Positions 18,023-29,353 of a stretch of 64,000 bases of DNA are shown in pieces. The notes under the pieces are model-generated. The model had not been told where the DNA came from. It searched no databases and saw only the letters and a list, made by a program, of their open reading frames with translations. This DNA is from Pseudomonadota bacterium (lineage in GTDB: Bacteria > Pseudomonadota > Gammaproteobacteria > Burkholderiales > Burkholderiaceae_C). Location: positions 124,001 through 188,000 of the forward strand of contig CAUJHV010000005.1 of NCBI GenBank assembly GCA_963205115.1. Reading direction: 5' to 3'. A program made the translations under genes and the position numbers. Numbering within the stretch: the stretch's first letter is position 1; each line of letters starts with the position of its first letter.

Positions 18023-20269
18023 ACCCTTCTTGCTGGCCACTGCCTTGCGCGCGGTTCCACCGCCTGCGCGCTTGGCCGAGGCCGACGACGAGCGCGCCTT
18101 CTTCGCCGCCGATTTCACCGCGCGATCGGCGCTGCGCACCTCGTCGAGCTGCTCCACGGCCGAGCCCGGCGCCGCAGGCGTGGCCTTGCGTTCGCCCGCA
18201 CGTCCGCGCGACAGCAGCCGCTCGCCCTCGCCTTCACGCACGAGCCGGAAATCGATCTTGCGCGCGTCCAGGTCCACGCGGCTGACCTGCACACGCAGCT
18301 TGGTGCCGACGGCGTAGCGCATGCCGCTGCGCTCGCCGCGCAGCTCCTGGCGCACCTCGTCGAAGCGGTAGTACTCGCCCCCGAGTTCGGTGATGTGCAC
18401 CAGGCCTTCGACGAACAGCTCGTCCAGCGTCACGAACAGGCCGAAGCCGGCCACCGACGTGACCGTGCCCGCGTAGTCTTCGCCCAGGTGCTCGCGCATG
18501 AACTTGCACTTCAGCCAGGACTCCACGTCGCGCGAGGCCTCGTCGGCCCGGCGTTCGCAGGCGCTGGTGTGCGCACCGGCCACTTCCCAGGCCGTGAAGT
18601 CCTTGCTGCCCACGCGCGGCACGGGGCGCGGCGGGCGCGCGTTGCGCCGCAGCGGCGCCTCGGCGCTCTTGGCCGCGGGCTCGAAGACATATTTGCGCTT
18701 GGACAGCAGCGCCTTGATCACGCGATGCACCAGCAGGTCCGGGTAGCGGCGGATCGGGCTGGTGAAGTGCGTGTAGGCCTCGTAGGCCAGGCCGAAGTGC
18801 CCGCTGTTGATCGGCGTGTAGATGGCCTGCTGCATCGAGCGCAGCAGCATCTGGTGGATCTGCGCCGCATCGGGCCGGTCCTTGGTGGCCTGAGCGATGG
18901 CCTGCAGCTCGCCGGGCTTGGGTTCGTCACCGATCTGCATCCCGATACCTAACGCCCGAAGATAGTTCTGCAGCGCCAGCCGCTTCTCGGGCGTCGGCCC
19001 CTCGTGCACGCGGTACAGCGACGGGTGCGCACCGGCCTCGATGAAGGCGGCCGCGCAGACGTTGGCCGCCAGCATGGCCTCTTCGATGAGCTTGTGCGCC
19101 TCGTTGCGCGTGCGCGGCACGATGCGCAGGATGCGGCCGGTGTCGTCGCTGACGATCTGGGTTTCGGTGGTCTCGAAATCGACCGCGCCGCGGCGGGCAC
19201 GCTGCTTCAGCAGCGCGCGGTACACGCCGTGCAGATCGACCAGGTGGGGCACCAGTTCGGCACGCTTGGCCGCCTCCGGGCCGCGCGTGTTGGCCAGGAT
19301 CGCCGCGACTTCCGTGTAGGTCAGGCGCGCGTGCGAGTGCATCGCCGCCGGGTAGAACTGGTAGGCGTCGATCGCCCCGTCCGTGCCGATGACCATGTCG
19401 CAGACCATGCACAGCCGGTCTTCGCCGGGGTTCAGCGAACACAGGCCGTTGGACAGCTTCTCCGGCAGCATCGGGATGACGCGCCGCGGGAAATAGACCG
19501 AAGTGGCGCGCTCGTAGGCGTCGGTCTCCAGCGCGTCGCCGGGCCTGACGTAGTGGCTGACGTCGGCGATGGCCACCAGCAGCCGCCAGCCTTCGAAGGC
19601 CGTCTTGCCGCGGCCGCGCGTGAAGGGCTCGCAGTAGACAGCGTCGTCGAAGTCGCGTGCGTCTTCGCCGTCGATGGTGACCAGCGGCACGTCGCGCAGG
19701 TCCACGCGGTTGCGGCGGTCCACGGCCCGCACCTTGTCGGGCAGCGCCGCGGCCTGGGCGATGGCCTCTGCCGAGAAGCGGTGCGGCACGGCGTACTTGC
19801 GCACGGCGATCTCGATCTCCATGCCGGGGTCGTCGATCTCGCCCAGCACCTCGACCACGCGGCCCACGGGCTGCGAATGCAGCGACGGGATCTCCGTCAG
19901 CTCGACGGCCACCACCTGCCCGGCCTGCGCCGTGGCGATGCCGTTCTTGGGCACGAGGATGTCCTGGCCGAAACGGCGGTCCTCGGGCGCGACGATCCAG
20001 GCGCCGCCTTCGTGCAGCAGGCGTCCGATGATGGGTTGCGGGCGGCGCGCGATGATGTCTAACACCCGACCTTCGGGGCGTCCCTTTCGGTCGTAGCGCA
20101 GGATGCGCACGCGGACGCGGTCCCCGTGCATGAGGTTGCGCATCTCGGTGGCGGCCAGGAAGATCGACGGCTCGCCGTCGTCGCGCACGACGAATCCGTG
20201 GCCATCGCGATGGCCGTCCACACGGCCCTCGACTTCACTGAGCAGGGCTTGGGTGGGAGGAAGTGGCAT
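17996..20269 (-). CDS. rnr: Ribonuclease R
   Basis: 757 residues from ATG at 20269 (MPLPPTQALLSEVEGRV); a TTG six codons upstream lies in the promoter zone of the divergent tRNA and is less likely. The domains are cold-shock regions (residues about 25-160), an RNB catalytic domain containing TIDGEDARDFDDAVYCE with the metal-binding aspartates, an S1 domain (YAGTVTSVAGFGLFVTLDEL), and a basic Lys/Ala/Ser-rich tail. RNase R is a processive 3'-5' exonuclease that degrades structured RNA and handles rRNA and tmRNA quality control. It is convergent with nnr and divergent from tRNA-Leu. Confidence 0.96.
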   Translation of the reverse strand: MPLPPTQALLSEVEGRVDGHRDGHGFVVRDDGEPSIFLAATEMRNLMHGDRVRVRILRYDRKGRPEGRVLDIIARRPQPIIGRLLHEGGAWIVAPEDRRFGQDILVPKNGIATAQAGQVVAVELTEIPSLHSQPVGRVVEVLGEIDDPGMEIEIAVRKYAVPHRFSAEAIAQAAALPDKVRAVDRRNRVDLRDVPLVTIDGEDARDFDDAVYCEPFTRGRGKTAFEGWRLLVAIADVSHYVRPGDALETDAYERATSVYFPRRVIPMLPEKLSNGLCSLNPGEDRLCMVCDMVIGTDGAIDAYQFYPAAMHSHARLTYTEVAAILANTRGPEAAKRAELVPHLVDLHGVYRALLKQRARRGAVDFETTETQIVSDDTGRILRIVPRTRNEAHKLIEEAMLAANVCAAAFIEAGAHPSLYRVHEGPTPEKRLALQNYLRALGIGMQIGDEPKPGELQAIAQATKDRPDAAQIHQMLLRSMQQAIYTPINSGHFGLAYEAYTHFTSPIRRYPDLLVHRVIKALLSKRKYVFEPAAKSAEAPLRRNARPPRPVPRVGSKDFTAWEVAGAHTSACERRADEASRDVESWLKCKFMREHLGEDYAGTVTSVAGFGLFVTLDELFVEGLVHITELGGEYYRFDEVRQELRGERSGMRYAVGTKLRVQVSRVDLDARKIDFRLVREGEGERLLSRGRAGERKATPAAPGSAVEQLDEVRSADRAVKSAAKKARSSSASAKRAGGGTARKAVASKKGSVRTRTRR

Positions 20270-20275
20270 GTTCTT

Positions 20276-20303
20276 TTGGAAAGGCAAAAATTATGTATAG
20301 AAT
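20276..20303 (+). promoter_or_regulatory. Promoter of tRNA-Leu(CAG)
   Basis: TTGGAA (20276-20281), a 16-base spacer and TAGAAT (20298-20303) form a good sigma-70-type promoter. The predicted start of transcription is near 20310, about 9 bases before the mature tRNA. Confidence 0.65.
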
Positions 20304-20318
20304 GCAGGGCTCCTGAAA

Positions 20319-20403
<85 letters not shown>

Positions 20404-20413
20404 GATGATTATG

Positions 20414-20442
20414 AAGGCCGGCGCAAGCCGGCCTTTTCTTTT
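20414..20442 (+). terminator. Intrinsic terminator of tRNA-Leu(CAG)
   Basis: A perfect 9-bp stem AAGGCCGGC/GCCGGCCTT with loop GCAA is followed by TTCTTTT. It ends 39 bases after the tRNA and is a textbook rho-independent terminator. Confidence 0.92.
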
Positions 20443-20530
20443 GCAGTGTCGCGCGCGCAGTCAAAGCCTGCGATCCGGTCGCCGGACGCAAGTGCGCCTC
20501 CAAGAGGGTGCGCCGGGAAGGCACCGACCC

Positions 20531-20637
20531 GTCCCTTCGGGGACAGGTCGCCCACGGCGACCAGGGGGAGCGACGGCTCCGGTGCGGGCCGAACAGGATC
20601 CGGGTCTCCCGGTCCTGTTCGGTAACCCCTCGGGGGC
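20531..20637 (+). repeat. Structured intergenic repeat, copy A
   Basis: Four hairpins lie in a row. H1 is GTCCC-TTCG-GGGAC (20531-20544). H2 is GGTCGCC-CAC-GGCGACC (20546-20562). H3 is a 34-base hairpin (20589-20622) with outer stem CCGAACAGGA/TCCTGTTCGG, one bulged T and inner stem CCGGG-TCT-CCCGG. H4 is a weak CCCC/GGGG stem near 20625-20636. About 110 bases of this layout recur, inverted, at 46.05-46.16 kb, and the tip of H3 recurs at 47.31 kb. No protein is encoded. It sits between the tRNA terminator and the 3' end of the convergent phosphoribosyltransferase gene. Confidence 0.75.
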
Positions 20638-20651
20638 GAGCCCGGACGCAC

Positions 20652-20739
20652 GACAGCACCGGCGTGCTGTCGCGCGCCTGGCGAGCCGGTTTGCCGTCCC
20701 GGCAAACCGTGGGCCGGCCGCCAGGCGGCCGGGGCCCAC
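20652..20739. repeat. Hairpin cluster downstream of the phosphoribosyltransferase gene
   Basis: Three further inverted repeats follow copy A. They are GACAGCAC-CGGC-GTGCTGTC (20652-20671), a perfect 10-bp stem CGGTTTGCCG-TCC-CGGCAAACCG (20687-20709), and a GTGGGC/GCCCAC-bounded GC stem (20709-20739). The last ends 4 bases from the stop of the gene on the minus strand and could act in its termination or 3' stabilisation. With copy A and the tRNA terminator they fill the whole gap 20404-20742; the stretch 20443-20530 shows nothing recognisable. Confidence 0.6.
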
Positions 20740-20742
20740 CTT

Positions 20743-21264
20743 CTAGACCACGAATTTTTTCGCCAGCGCGTCGGGACGCATGTTGTCGTACTCCTCGAAC
20801 GGCTGGTGGATCCAGGGGCTCGAGGGCAGCGTTTCGACGAAGTAGTCGGGCGTGTACGAGGACACGCCCTTGCACCAGATGACGGCCGAACGCAGTTCGC
20901 TGATCGACGGCATGGCGCGCAGCCGGTCGACCACCGCACGCAGCGTGACGCCGGAGTCGGCCAGGTCGTCCACCAGCAGCACGCGGCCCGCCAGTTCGCC
21001 CTTGGGCATGGTGATGTACTTGGCCAGGTCCAGGCGGCCCTGGATCGTGCCGGCCTCGGCGCGGTAGGAACTGGTCGACATGATCGCCAGTGGCCGGTCG
21101 AACACGCGCGACAGGATGTCGCCGGGGCGCATGCCGCCGCGTGCCAGGCACAGGATCTGGTCGAACTCCCAGCCGGAATTCGCGACCTTGAGCGCCAGGC
21201 GCTCGATCAGCATGTGGTACTCGTCCCAGGAGACGTAGAGGTGCTTGCCGTCGTCGGTGAGCAT
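20743..21264 (-). CDS. Purine phosphoribosyltransferase (XGPRT/Hpt-like)
   Basis: 173 residues. The PRPP-binding motif is clear as VLLVDDLADSGVTLRAV (near residues 95-111), and ARGGMRPGDILSRV is the first active-site loop typical of type I phosphoribosyltransferases. Such enzymes salvage xanthine, guanine or hypoxanthine to nucleotides with PRPP. It lies 51 bases after purA, the last-step enzyme of AMP synthesis, which supports a purine role. The exact base is not shown by the sequence. Confidence 0.85.
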   Translation of the reverse strand: MLTDDGKHLYVSWDEYHMLIERLALKVANSGWEFDQILCLARGGMRPGDILSRVFDRPLAIMSTSSYRAEAGTIQGRLDLAKYITMPKGELAGRVLLVDDLADSGVTLRAVVDRLRAMPSISELRSAVIWCKGVSSYTPDYFVETLPSSPWIHQPFEEYDNMRPDALAKKFVV

Positions 21265-21315
21265 GGTCGTCGGGTCCTCGAGGTATCGGTCGCGGGTAAG
21301 GGGTCAGCGGAAAAC

Positions 21316-22707
<1,392 letters not shown>

Positions 22708-23874
22708 TCAACGGGCGCGCAGCACCCAGCGGCCCGCTTCGCGCGCCAGCTCGCGGTCGCACGCGGGACCGTCGGCGGAATCGGCCTGGCCCGGCAGCGA
22801 CCAGATCACGGTCTCGCCGGACTCGCGCAGGCGGCGCACCGCCGCGCGCAGTTCGGCATCTTCGCTCCAGGGCGCGCGGATGGCGCAGGCTTCGGCGCCG
22901 TTGGGCACCTGCATCGCCAGTTCCTTGAGGTCGACGACGCTGAAGCCGACGGCCGGCCGGTTGCGCCCGAAGACCGCACCGACCTCGTCGTAACGGCCGC
23001 CCCGCGCCAGCGCGTCCGACGACGCCGCGCCGTACAGCGCGAAGCGGGCGCCGCTGTAGTAGGCATAGCCACTCATGTCGCCCAGGTCGAAGCCGATGCG
23101 CAACTGCGGATAGGCCGCCCGCAGGTGGCTGGCCAGCCAGCGCAGGTCCTGCAGCGCGGCGCCGATCAGCGGCCCTGCGGGCAGTGCGTCGTTTGCGGCG
23201 TCCAGGACCTCCTCGTCGCCGTACAGGCGCAGCAAGGCGGCCAGGCCGGCCCGCGCTTGCGCCGGGAAGCGGCACGTCAGTTCGGCCAGCGCGCCGGCGT
23301 CCTTGTTGGACAAGGCGCGGGCCACTTCGCTCAGGCTGTGGCTGTCCAGCGTCACGCCGGCCAGCACGCCGCGCAGCACGCGCGCGTCCGCCAGGTCGAT
23401 GGTCAGGTCGGCCGCGCCGGCATCGGCCAATGCATCGATGGCCAGCTCCTGGATTTCCAGGTCGGCCTCCAGCCCCGCGTGGCCGAACAGCTCGGCGCCG
23501 AACTGCAGCGCCTCGCGCGAACCGTGCAGGCCTTGCGGACGTGTGTGCAGCACGGGGCCGCAGTAACACAGGCGCGTGACGCCCGGGCGGTTCAGCAGAT
23601 GGGCGTCGATGCGTGCGGCCTGCGGCGTGGTGTCGGCGCGCAGCCCCAGCGAACGTCCGCTGAGCTGGTCGACCAGCTTGAAGGTGTGCAGATCGAGTTC
23701 ACGCCCGGTACCCGACAGCAGCGATTCCAGGTGCTCCAGCAGCGGCGGAATCACCGGCTCGAAGCCGCGGCTGACGGCCTGGTCCAGCATGCGACGGCGC
23801 AGCGTTTCGATGCGGCGGGCCTGCGCGGGCAGCACATCGGCCAGGTGCTCCGGCAATTGCCAGGCTCGGGACAT
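22708..23874 (-). CDS. hisZ: ATP phosphoribosyltransferase regulatory subunit HisZ
   Basis: 388 residues. HisZ is a histidyl-tRNA synthetase paralogue that has lost aminoacylation and forms the allosteric subunit of the short-form HisG enzyme (first step of histidine synthesis). It retains the class II core (RADTTPQAARID, and LARGGRYDEVGAVFGRNRPAVGF split by the usual loop) but lacks the full HisRS anticodon-binding domain. The genuine hisS is at 31.2-32.5 kb, which supports the paralogue call. Confidence 0.94.
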   Translation of the reverse strand: MSRAWQLPEHLADVLPAQARRIETLRRRMLDQAVSRGFEPVIPPLLEHLESLLSGTGRELDLHTFKLVDQLSGRSLGLRADTTPQAARIDAHLLNRPGVTRLCYCGPVLHTRPQGLHGSREALQFGAELFGHAGLEADLEIQELAIDALADAGAADLTIDLADARVLRGVLAGVTLDSHSLSEVARALSNKDAGALAELTCRFPAQARAGLAALLRLYGDEEVLDAANDALPAGPLIGAALQDLRWLASHLRAAYPQLRIGFDLGDMSGYAYYSGARFALYGAASSDALARGGRYDEVGAVFGRNRPAVGFSVVDLKELAMQVPNGAEACAIRAPWSEDAELRAAVRRLRESGETVIWSLPGQADSADGPACDRELAREAGRWVLRAR

Positions 23875-23900
23875 AAAACAGGCGCGTCGTTAAAAAGCGC

Positions 23901-23906
23901 ATTCTA
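23901..23906 (-). promoter_or_regulatory. Putative -10 box before hisZ
   Basis: The minus strand reads GGTAGAATGCG, giving TAGAAT about 27 bases before the hisZ ATG. The -35 region is GC-rich and poor. It would start transcription within the 79-base gap between the DUF2065 gene and hisZ. Confidence 0.4.
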
Positions 23907-23953
23907 CCGGCCCAGCCCTTGCGTCGGCCTTGCCGTTCCACGGCACCAGCGGA

Positions 23954-24139
23954 CTAGCCCATGAGCCACAGCAGCAGCAGGCCCATGGCCATGCTGCACA
24001 GCCCCAGAAAGCGCAACTGTCCGTCGCTGAGCTTGAGCACGCGCTCGAAGGTCTGACGCCAGCGGCCCGGGCTGAAGAAGGGCATCAGCCCTTCGAAGAC
24101 CAGCATCAGGCCCAGGGCACCGATGAGCCAGTCGGTCAT
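23954..24139 (-). CDS. DUF2065 family small membrane protein (YjeT-like)
   Basis: 61 residues with two hydrophobic helices (about 4-22 and 43-60) and the conserved pattern GLMLVFEGLMPFFSPGRWR. It is found beside hflC in many proteobacteria, as here (36 bases after hflC). Its function is not known; the position suggests a link to the HflKC complex at the inner membrane. Confidence 0.88.
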   Translation of the reverse strand: MTDWLIGALGLMLVFEGLMPFFSPGRWRQTFERVLKLSDGQLRFLGLCSMAMGLLLLWLMG

Positions 24140-24175
24140 GGGCCCTGTCTCCGTGGACGGATGCGCGCCGACGTG

Positions 24176-25081
24176 TCAGCGCCCCTTGGACGGCGCAGCC
24201 GGCGCGGCCGCGCCGGAACCCGTGGTGCGCATCGCGCGGAAGAAGTCGCTGTTCGGGTCCAGCACCATCACGTCGCTCTTGTTGCGGAAGGTCGCACGGT
24301 AGGCTTCGAGGCTGCGATAGAAGTGCGCAAACTGCGGGTCGCGTCCGAAGGCCTCGCCATAGGTGGCCGTGGCCTTGGCGTCGCCCTCGCCCTTGATCTT
24401 CTGCGCGTCGCGGTAGGCCTCGGCGATGATGACTTCGCGCTGGCGGTCGGCATCGGCACGGATCTTCTCGCCTTCGGCTGCGCCTTGCGAGCGCAGTTCG
24501 TTGGCCACCTGCTGGCGCTCGGACTGCATGCGGCGGTAGACGGCGTCGGTGATGTCGGCCACGAAGTCCACGCGCTTGATCCGCACATCGACGATCTCGA
24601 TGCCGAAGGACTTGGCCTCGTCCGCCAGCCGCGCCTGCACGTCGGTCATGACCTTCTCGCGCTCCGCGGACAGCACGCCGCGCACCGTGCGCTTGGTGAT
24701 TTCCTCGTTGAAGGCGGCCTGCACCACGGGGCTCAGCCGGTTCTCGAGGTTGCGGTAGTCCGCACCGTTGTTGCGGATGAACTGACGCGGTTCACTGATG
24801 CGCCACTTCACGAGCCAGTCGATCACCAGGCTCTTTTTCTCGGCGGTGAAGATCGGCCGCGTTTCCGGGCTGTCCAGCGTCTGGATCCGCTTGTCGAGGA
24901 AAACCACGTTCTGGAACGGCGGCGGCAGCTTGACCTTCAGGCCCGGCTCGGTGATGACTTCCTTGATTTCGCCCAGGGCGTAGACCACCGCCACCTGGCG
25001 CTGGTCGACGATGAAGAGGGTCGATGCCGCCAGCATCACTGCCAGCACGATCACCGAACCCAGGACTCCGATCTTGTTCAT
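24176..25081 (-). CDS. hflC: HflC, SPFH-domain membrane protein
   Basis: 301 residues. One N-terminal membrane helix (about 5-24) anchors a large periplasmic SPFH/band-7 domain (QRQVAVVYALGEIKEVITEPGLKVKLP), followed by a long Ala/Glu/Lys helix. With HflK it forms the cage that surrounds and restrains FtsH protease. It begins 15 bases after hflK in the same operon. Confidence 0.95.
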   Translation of the reverse strand: MNKIGVLGSVIVLAVMLAASTLFIVDQRQVAVVYALGEIKEVITEPGLKVKLPPPFQNVVFLDKRIQTLDSPETRPIFTAEKKSLVIDWLVKWRISEPRQFIRNNGADYRNLENRLSPVVQAAFNEEITKRTVRGVLSAEREKVMTDVQARLADEAKSFGIEIVDVRIKRVDFVADITDAVYRRMQSERQQVANELRSQGAAEGEKIRADADRQREVIIAEAYRDAQKIKGEGDAKATATYGEAFGRDPQFAHFYRSLEAYRATFRNKSDVMVLDPNSDFFRAMRTTGSGAAAPAAPSKGR

Positions 25082-25096
25082 ATCCCGACCCTCCCT

Positions 25097-26382
25097 TCAG
25101 CGGCCTTCGCGATCGCGCGAGCGGGCGTTGTCTCTTGAGCGTATGTCCGTCGACCCCGTGCCCGGCACGGAGCCCGCGGCAGCCGGCTCGCTCGGCGCCG
25201 CCGCGGCGGGCGTGGGCGTGGGCGTGTTGGTGGCACCCGGGGCGACCGCGCCGGCCTGCATCAGCTTGTCCAGCGGCAGGTACAGCAGGTTTGATCCGCT
25301 GCGGCTGTCGACCATCACCTTGCTCACGTTCGAGTAGATCTGCTGCATGGTCTCGAGGTAGAGCCGGTCGCGAGTCACGCCGGGCGCGCGCTGGTATTCC
25401 TCGAGCACGCTGCGAAAGCGCTGCGCGTCACCTTCGGACTGCGCGACGACCCGCGAACGGTAGCCCTCGGCTTCTTCGCCCAGGCGCGCCGCGGTGCCGC
25501 GGGCCTTGGGGATCACGTCGCTGGCGTAGGCCTGGCCTTCGTTCTTGAAGCGGTCGCGGTCGGCACCGGCCTTGACCGCATCGTTGAACGCGGCCTGCAC
25601 CTGCTCGGGCACCTGCACGTTCTGCACGTTGACGTTGGCGATGACGATGCCGGCCTTCAGCCGGTCGAGCTGCGTCTGGATCGACTTCACCAGGTCGGTG
25701 GCCAGCGCGTCGCGCTGCTCGTAGAGCACCGAGTCGACCTTGCTGCGGCCGACGATCTCGCGAACGGCCGATTCCGCCGCCTGCACCACCGCGTCGTCCG
25801 GCCGGTAGTTCTCGAACAGGAATTCGCGCGCATCCTTCAGCCGGTACTGCACGGTGAAGCGGATGTCGACGATGTTCTCGTCCTGCGTCAGCATCGACGA
25901 GTCACGCAAGCCCGTGGCCTGACCCACGCTGTTGCGGCCGACCTCGACCGAACGCAGCTGCGTGACCGGCACGGTCTCGTTCGCCTGGAACGGGTACGGG
26001 AAGCGCCACTTGAAGCCGGCATCGACCGTGTAGGCGTACTTGCCGAACGAGGTGACGACCGCCTGCTGACCTTCCTGGACGATGAAGAAGCCGCTGCCCA
26101 GCCAGACCAGCACGGCCACGCCGGCGATCAGGCTCATGCCGATGCCCGCGCTCTTCATGTTGGGCTGGAACTGCGGGCCGCCAGGCCCCTTGTCGTCGCC
26201 GCCACCGCGCGGACCACCGCCGCGCGCGCCGCCGAACAGACCGTTGAGCTTGCGGTTGAAATCACGCCACAGCTCGTCCAGATCGGGTGGACCCTCGTTC
26301 TTGCCGTTATTGAGGATCAGCACACCGCGCCGGCCGAGTGCACGCATGCGCGCGCCTAGGGATTCGGACATGGAAGGCACCT

Positions 26383-26386
<4 letters not shown>
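25097..26386 (-). CDS. hflK: HflK, SPFH-domain membrane protein
   Basis: 429 residues. A Gly/Arg-rich cytoplasmic N-terminus (about 1-75) is followed by a membrane helix (about 80-102), the SPFH domain (VQEGQQAVVTSFGKYAYTVD), a long helix and a Pro/Ala/Thr-rich C-terminal tail. It partners HflC around FtsH. The ATG at 26386 overlaps the hflX stop (ATGA); an alternative ATG lies five codons further in. Confidence 0.95.
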
Positions 26387-27573
<1,187 letters not shown>

Positions 27574-27599
27574 GAGTGGCGTTGCACCTGGCGAGGGGT

Positions 27600-27842
27600 T
27601 CAGCCCTGGTCGGCGGGTTCGTTGGCGTGGAAATTGACGGCGCGGCCCGGAACGACCGTCGAGATGGCGTGCTTGTACACCATCTGCGTCACCGTGTTGC
27701 GAAGCAACACGACGTACTGGTCGAACGACTCGATATGGCCTTGCAGCTTGATGCCGTTGACGAGATAGATCGAGACCGGAATGTGTTCCTTGCGCAAAAG
27801 ATTGAGGAACGGGTCTTGAAGCAGCTGCCCTTTATTGCTCAC
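27600..27842 (-). CDS. hfq: RNA chaperone Hfq
   Basis: 80 residues from a GTG at 27842 with GGAG six bases upstream; the much longer open frame upstream is not real. [19 protein letters not shown] and the Sm2 motif [10 protein letters not shown] are diagnostic. Hfq forms a hexamer that pairs small RNAs with mRNAs. The short acidic C-terminus is typical of betaproteobacteria. Confidence 0.97.
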   Translation of the reverse strand: MSNKGQLLQDPFLNLLRKEHIPVSIYLVNGIKLQGHIESFDQYVVLLRNTVTQMVYKHAISTVVPGRAVNFHANEPADQG

Positions 27843-27919
27843 GATATGCTCCGTGATGGTGTGGAGTGAGGACGTTATCACATGGGGCGTACCGCCCCGA
27901 ATGCAAGGGCCGGTAGCCC

Positions 27920-29272
27920 CTAATTCGATTCGCTGCGATCGAATGGGTTCGACGAGGAGCGCATCTCGATGCGCATGGGCGTGCCCGTCAGCTTGAAATG
28001 CTCGCGAAAGCGCCCTTCGAGGTAGCGCTTGTAGGCGTCCGAGATGTGCTCCAGGGAGTTGCCGTGGATCACGATGATCGGCGGATTCATGCCGCCCTGG
28101 TGCGCATAGCGCAGCTTGGGCCGGAAGCGCCCGGCGCGCGGCGGCTGCTGGTGTTCGACAGCGTCCTGCAGCAAACGCGTGAGTTGCGGTGTGGACAGCT
28201 TCTTCGTGGCCGAGGCATACGCGGCGGCGATGGCCTTCCACACGGGCCCCAGACCCTGGCGCTTGAGCGCCGAGATGTGCAGCACCGGCGCAAAGCGCAG
28301 GAAGGCCAGGCGCTGCTCGATCGAGCGCTCGAGCATCTGGCGCTGGTAGCTGTCGATGGCGTCCCATTTGTTGATCGCCACGACCACGGCACGCCCGGAT
28401 TCGAGGATGTAGCCCGCGATGTGCGCGTCCTGGTCGGTGACGCCCTGCGTGGCATCGATCAGCAACAGCACCACGTGCGCATCGGCGATGGCCTGCAGCG
28501 TCTTGACCACCGAGAACTTCTCGATGGCCTCGAAGACCCGGCCCTTGCGGCGCAGGCCGGCGGTGTCGATCAGGTCGAAGCGCTGGCCGTCGCGCTCGAA
28601 GGGCACGTGGATGGCGTCGCGCGTGGTGCCGGGCTGGTCGAAGGCCACCAGGCGCTCTTCGCCCAGCCAGGTGTTGATCAGCGTGCTCTTGCCGACGTTC
28701 GGGCGGCCGGCCACGGCCAGGCGGATCGGCACGTCGCCTTCTTCGCTGGAGGTTTCGGCCTCGTCGTCGTCATCGCCGAAGCCGTAATCGGCCAGTGCCG
28801 TCTCCAGCAGGCTGCGGATGCCCTGCCCGTGCGCCGAGGAAATCGGCAAAGGATCGCCGATGCCCATTTCGTGGAACTCCGCCAGCGCCGGCGAATCGAC
28901 CATGCCTTCGGCCTTGTTGGCCGCCAGGATGACTTTCTTGCGTTCCGCACGCAGGTAGGTGGCGATGTCGTGGTCCTGCGCCGAGAGCCCGGCGCGCACG
29001 TCGACCACGAAGATCACCACGTCCGCCTCGGCCACGGCCTGGCGCGTCTGCTTGGCCATCTCGCGCACGATGCCGGTGGGCTTGTCGGGCTCGAAGCCGC
29101 CGGTGTCGATGACGATGAATTCGCGCTTGCCCAGCTGCGCGTCGCCATAGTGGCGGTCTCGCGTCAGGCCGGAAAAGTCCGCGACGATGGCGTCACGGCT
29201 CTTGGTGATGCGGTTGAACAGCGTCGACTTGCCGACGTTGGGTCGGCCGACGATGGCGATGACCGGCTTCAC
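27920..29272 (-). CDS. der: Ribosome-associated GTPase Der (EngA)
   Basis: 450 residues with two tandem G domains. P-loops are [13 protein letters not shown] near residue 9 and [14 protein letters not shown] near residue 190, each with its own DxxG and NKxD motifs. An acidic linker ([14 protein letters not shown]) lies between them, and a C-terminal KH-like domain follows. It is essential for 50S maturation. The start is a GTG at 29272. The hfq gene follows after 77 bases that include a GGGGC/GCCCC hairpin. Confidence 0.96.
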   Translation of the reverse strand: MKPVIAIVGRPNVGKSTLFNRITKSRDAIVADFSGLTRDRHYGDAQLGKREFIVIDTGGFEPDKPTGIVREMAKQTRQAVAEADVVIFVVDVRAGLSAQDHDIATYLRAERKKVILAANKAEGMVDSPALAEFHEMGIGDPLPISSAHGQGIRSLLETALADYGFGDDDDEAETSSEEGDVPIRLAVAGRPNVGKSTLINTWLGEERLVAFDQPGTTRDAIHVPFERDGQRFDLIDTAGLRRKGRVFEAIEKFSVVKTLQAIADAHVVLLLIDATQGVTDQDAHIAGYILESGRAVVVAINKWDAIDSYQRQMLERSIEQRLAFLRFAPVLHISALKRQGLGPVWKAIAAAYASATKKLSTPQLTRLLQDAVEHQQPPRAGRFRPKLRYAHQGGMNPPIIVIHGNSLEHISDAYKRYLEGRFREHFKLTGTPMRIEMRSSSNPFDRSESN

Positions 29273-29353
29273 GCGATCAGCCCGCGGCCGCGCGGCCCCG
29301 ACGTCCGGCGCCGGACGGCGAGTGGCGGCAGGGGCATGCGCCGGTTCATGCCA

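Noticed and set aside
23954-24139. DUF2065 gene as a single-protein toxin or phage holin
   Set aside because: Two-helix YjeT-type protein with conserved FEGLMPFFSPGRWR pattern next to hflC, a known housekeeping context.
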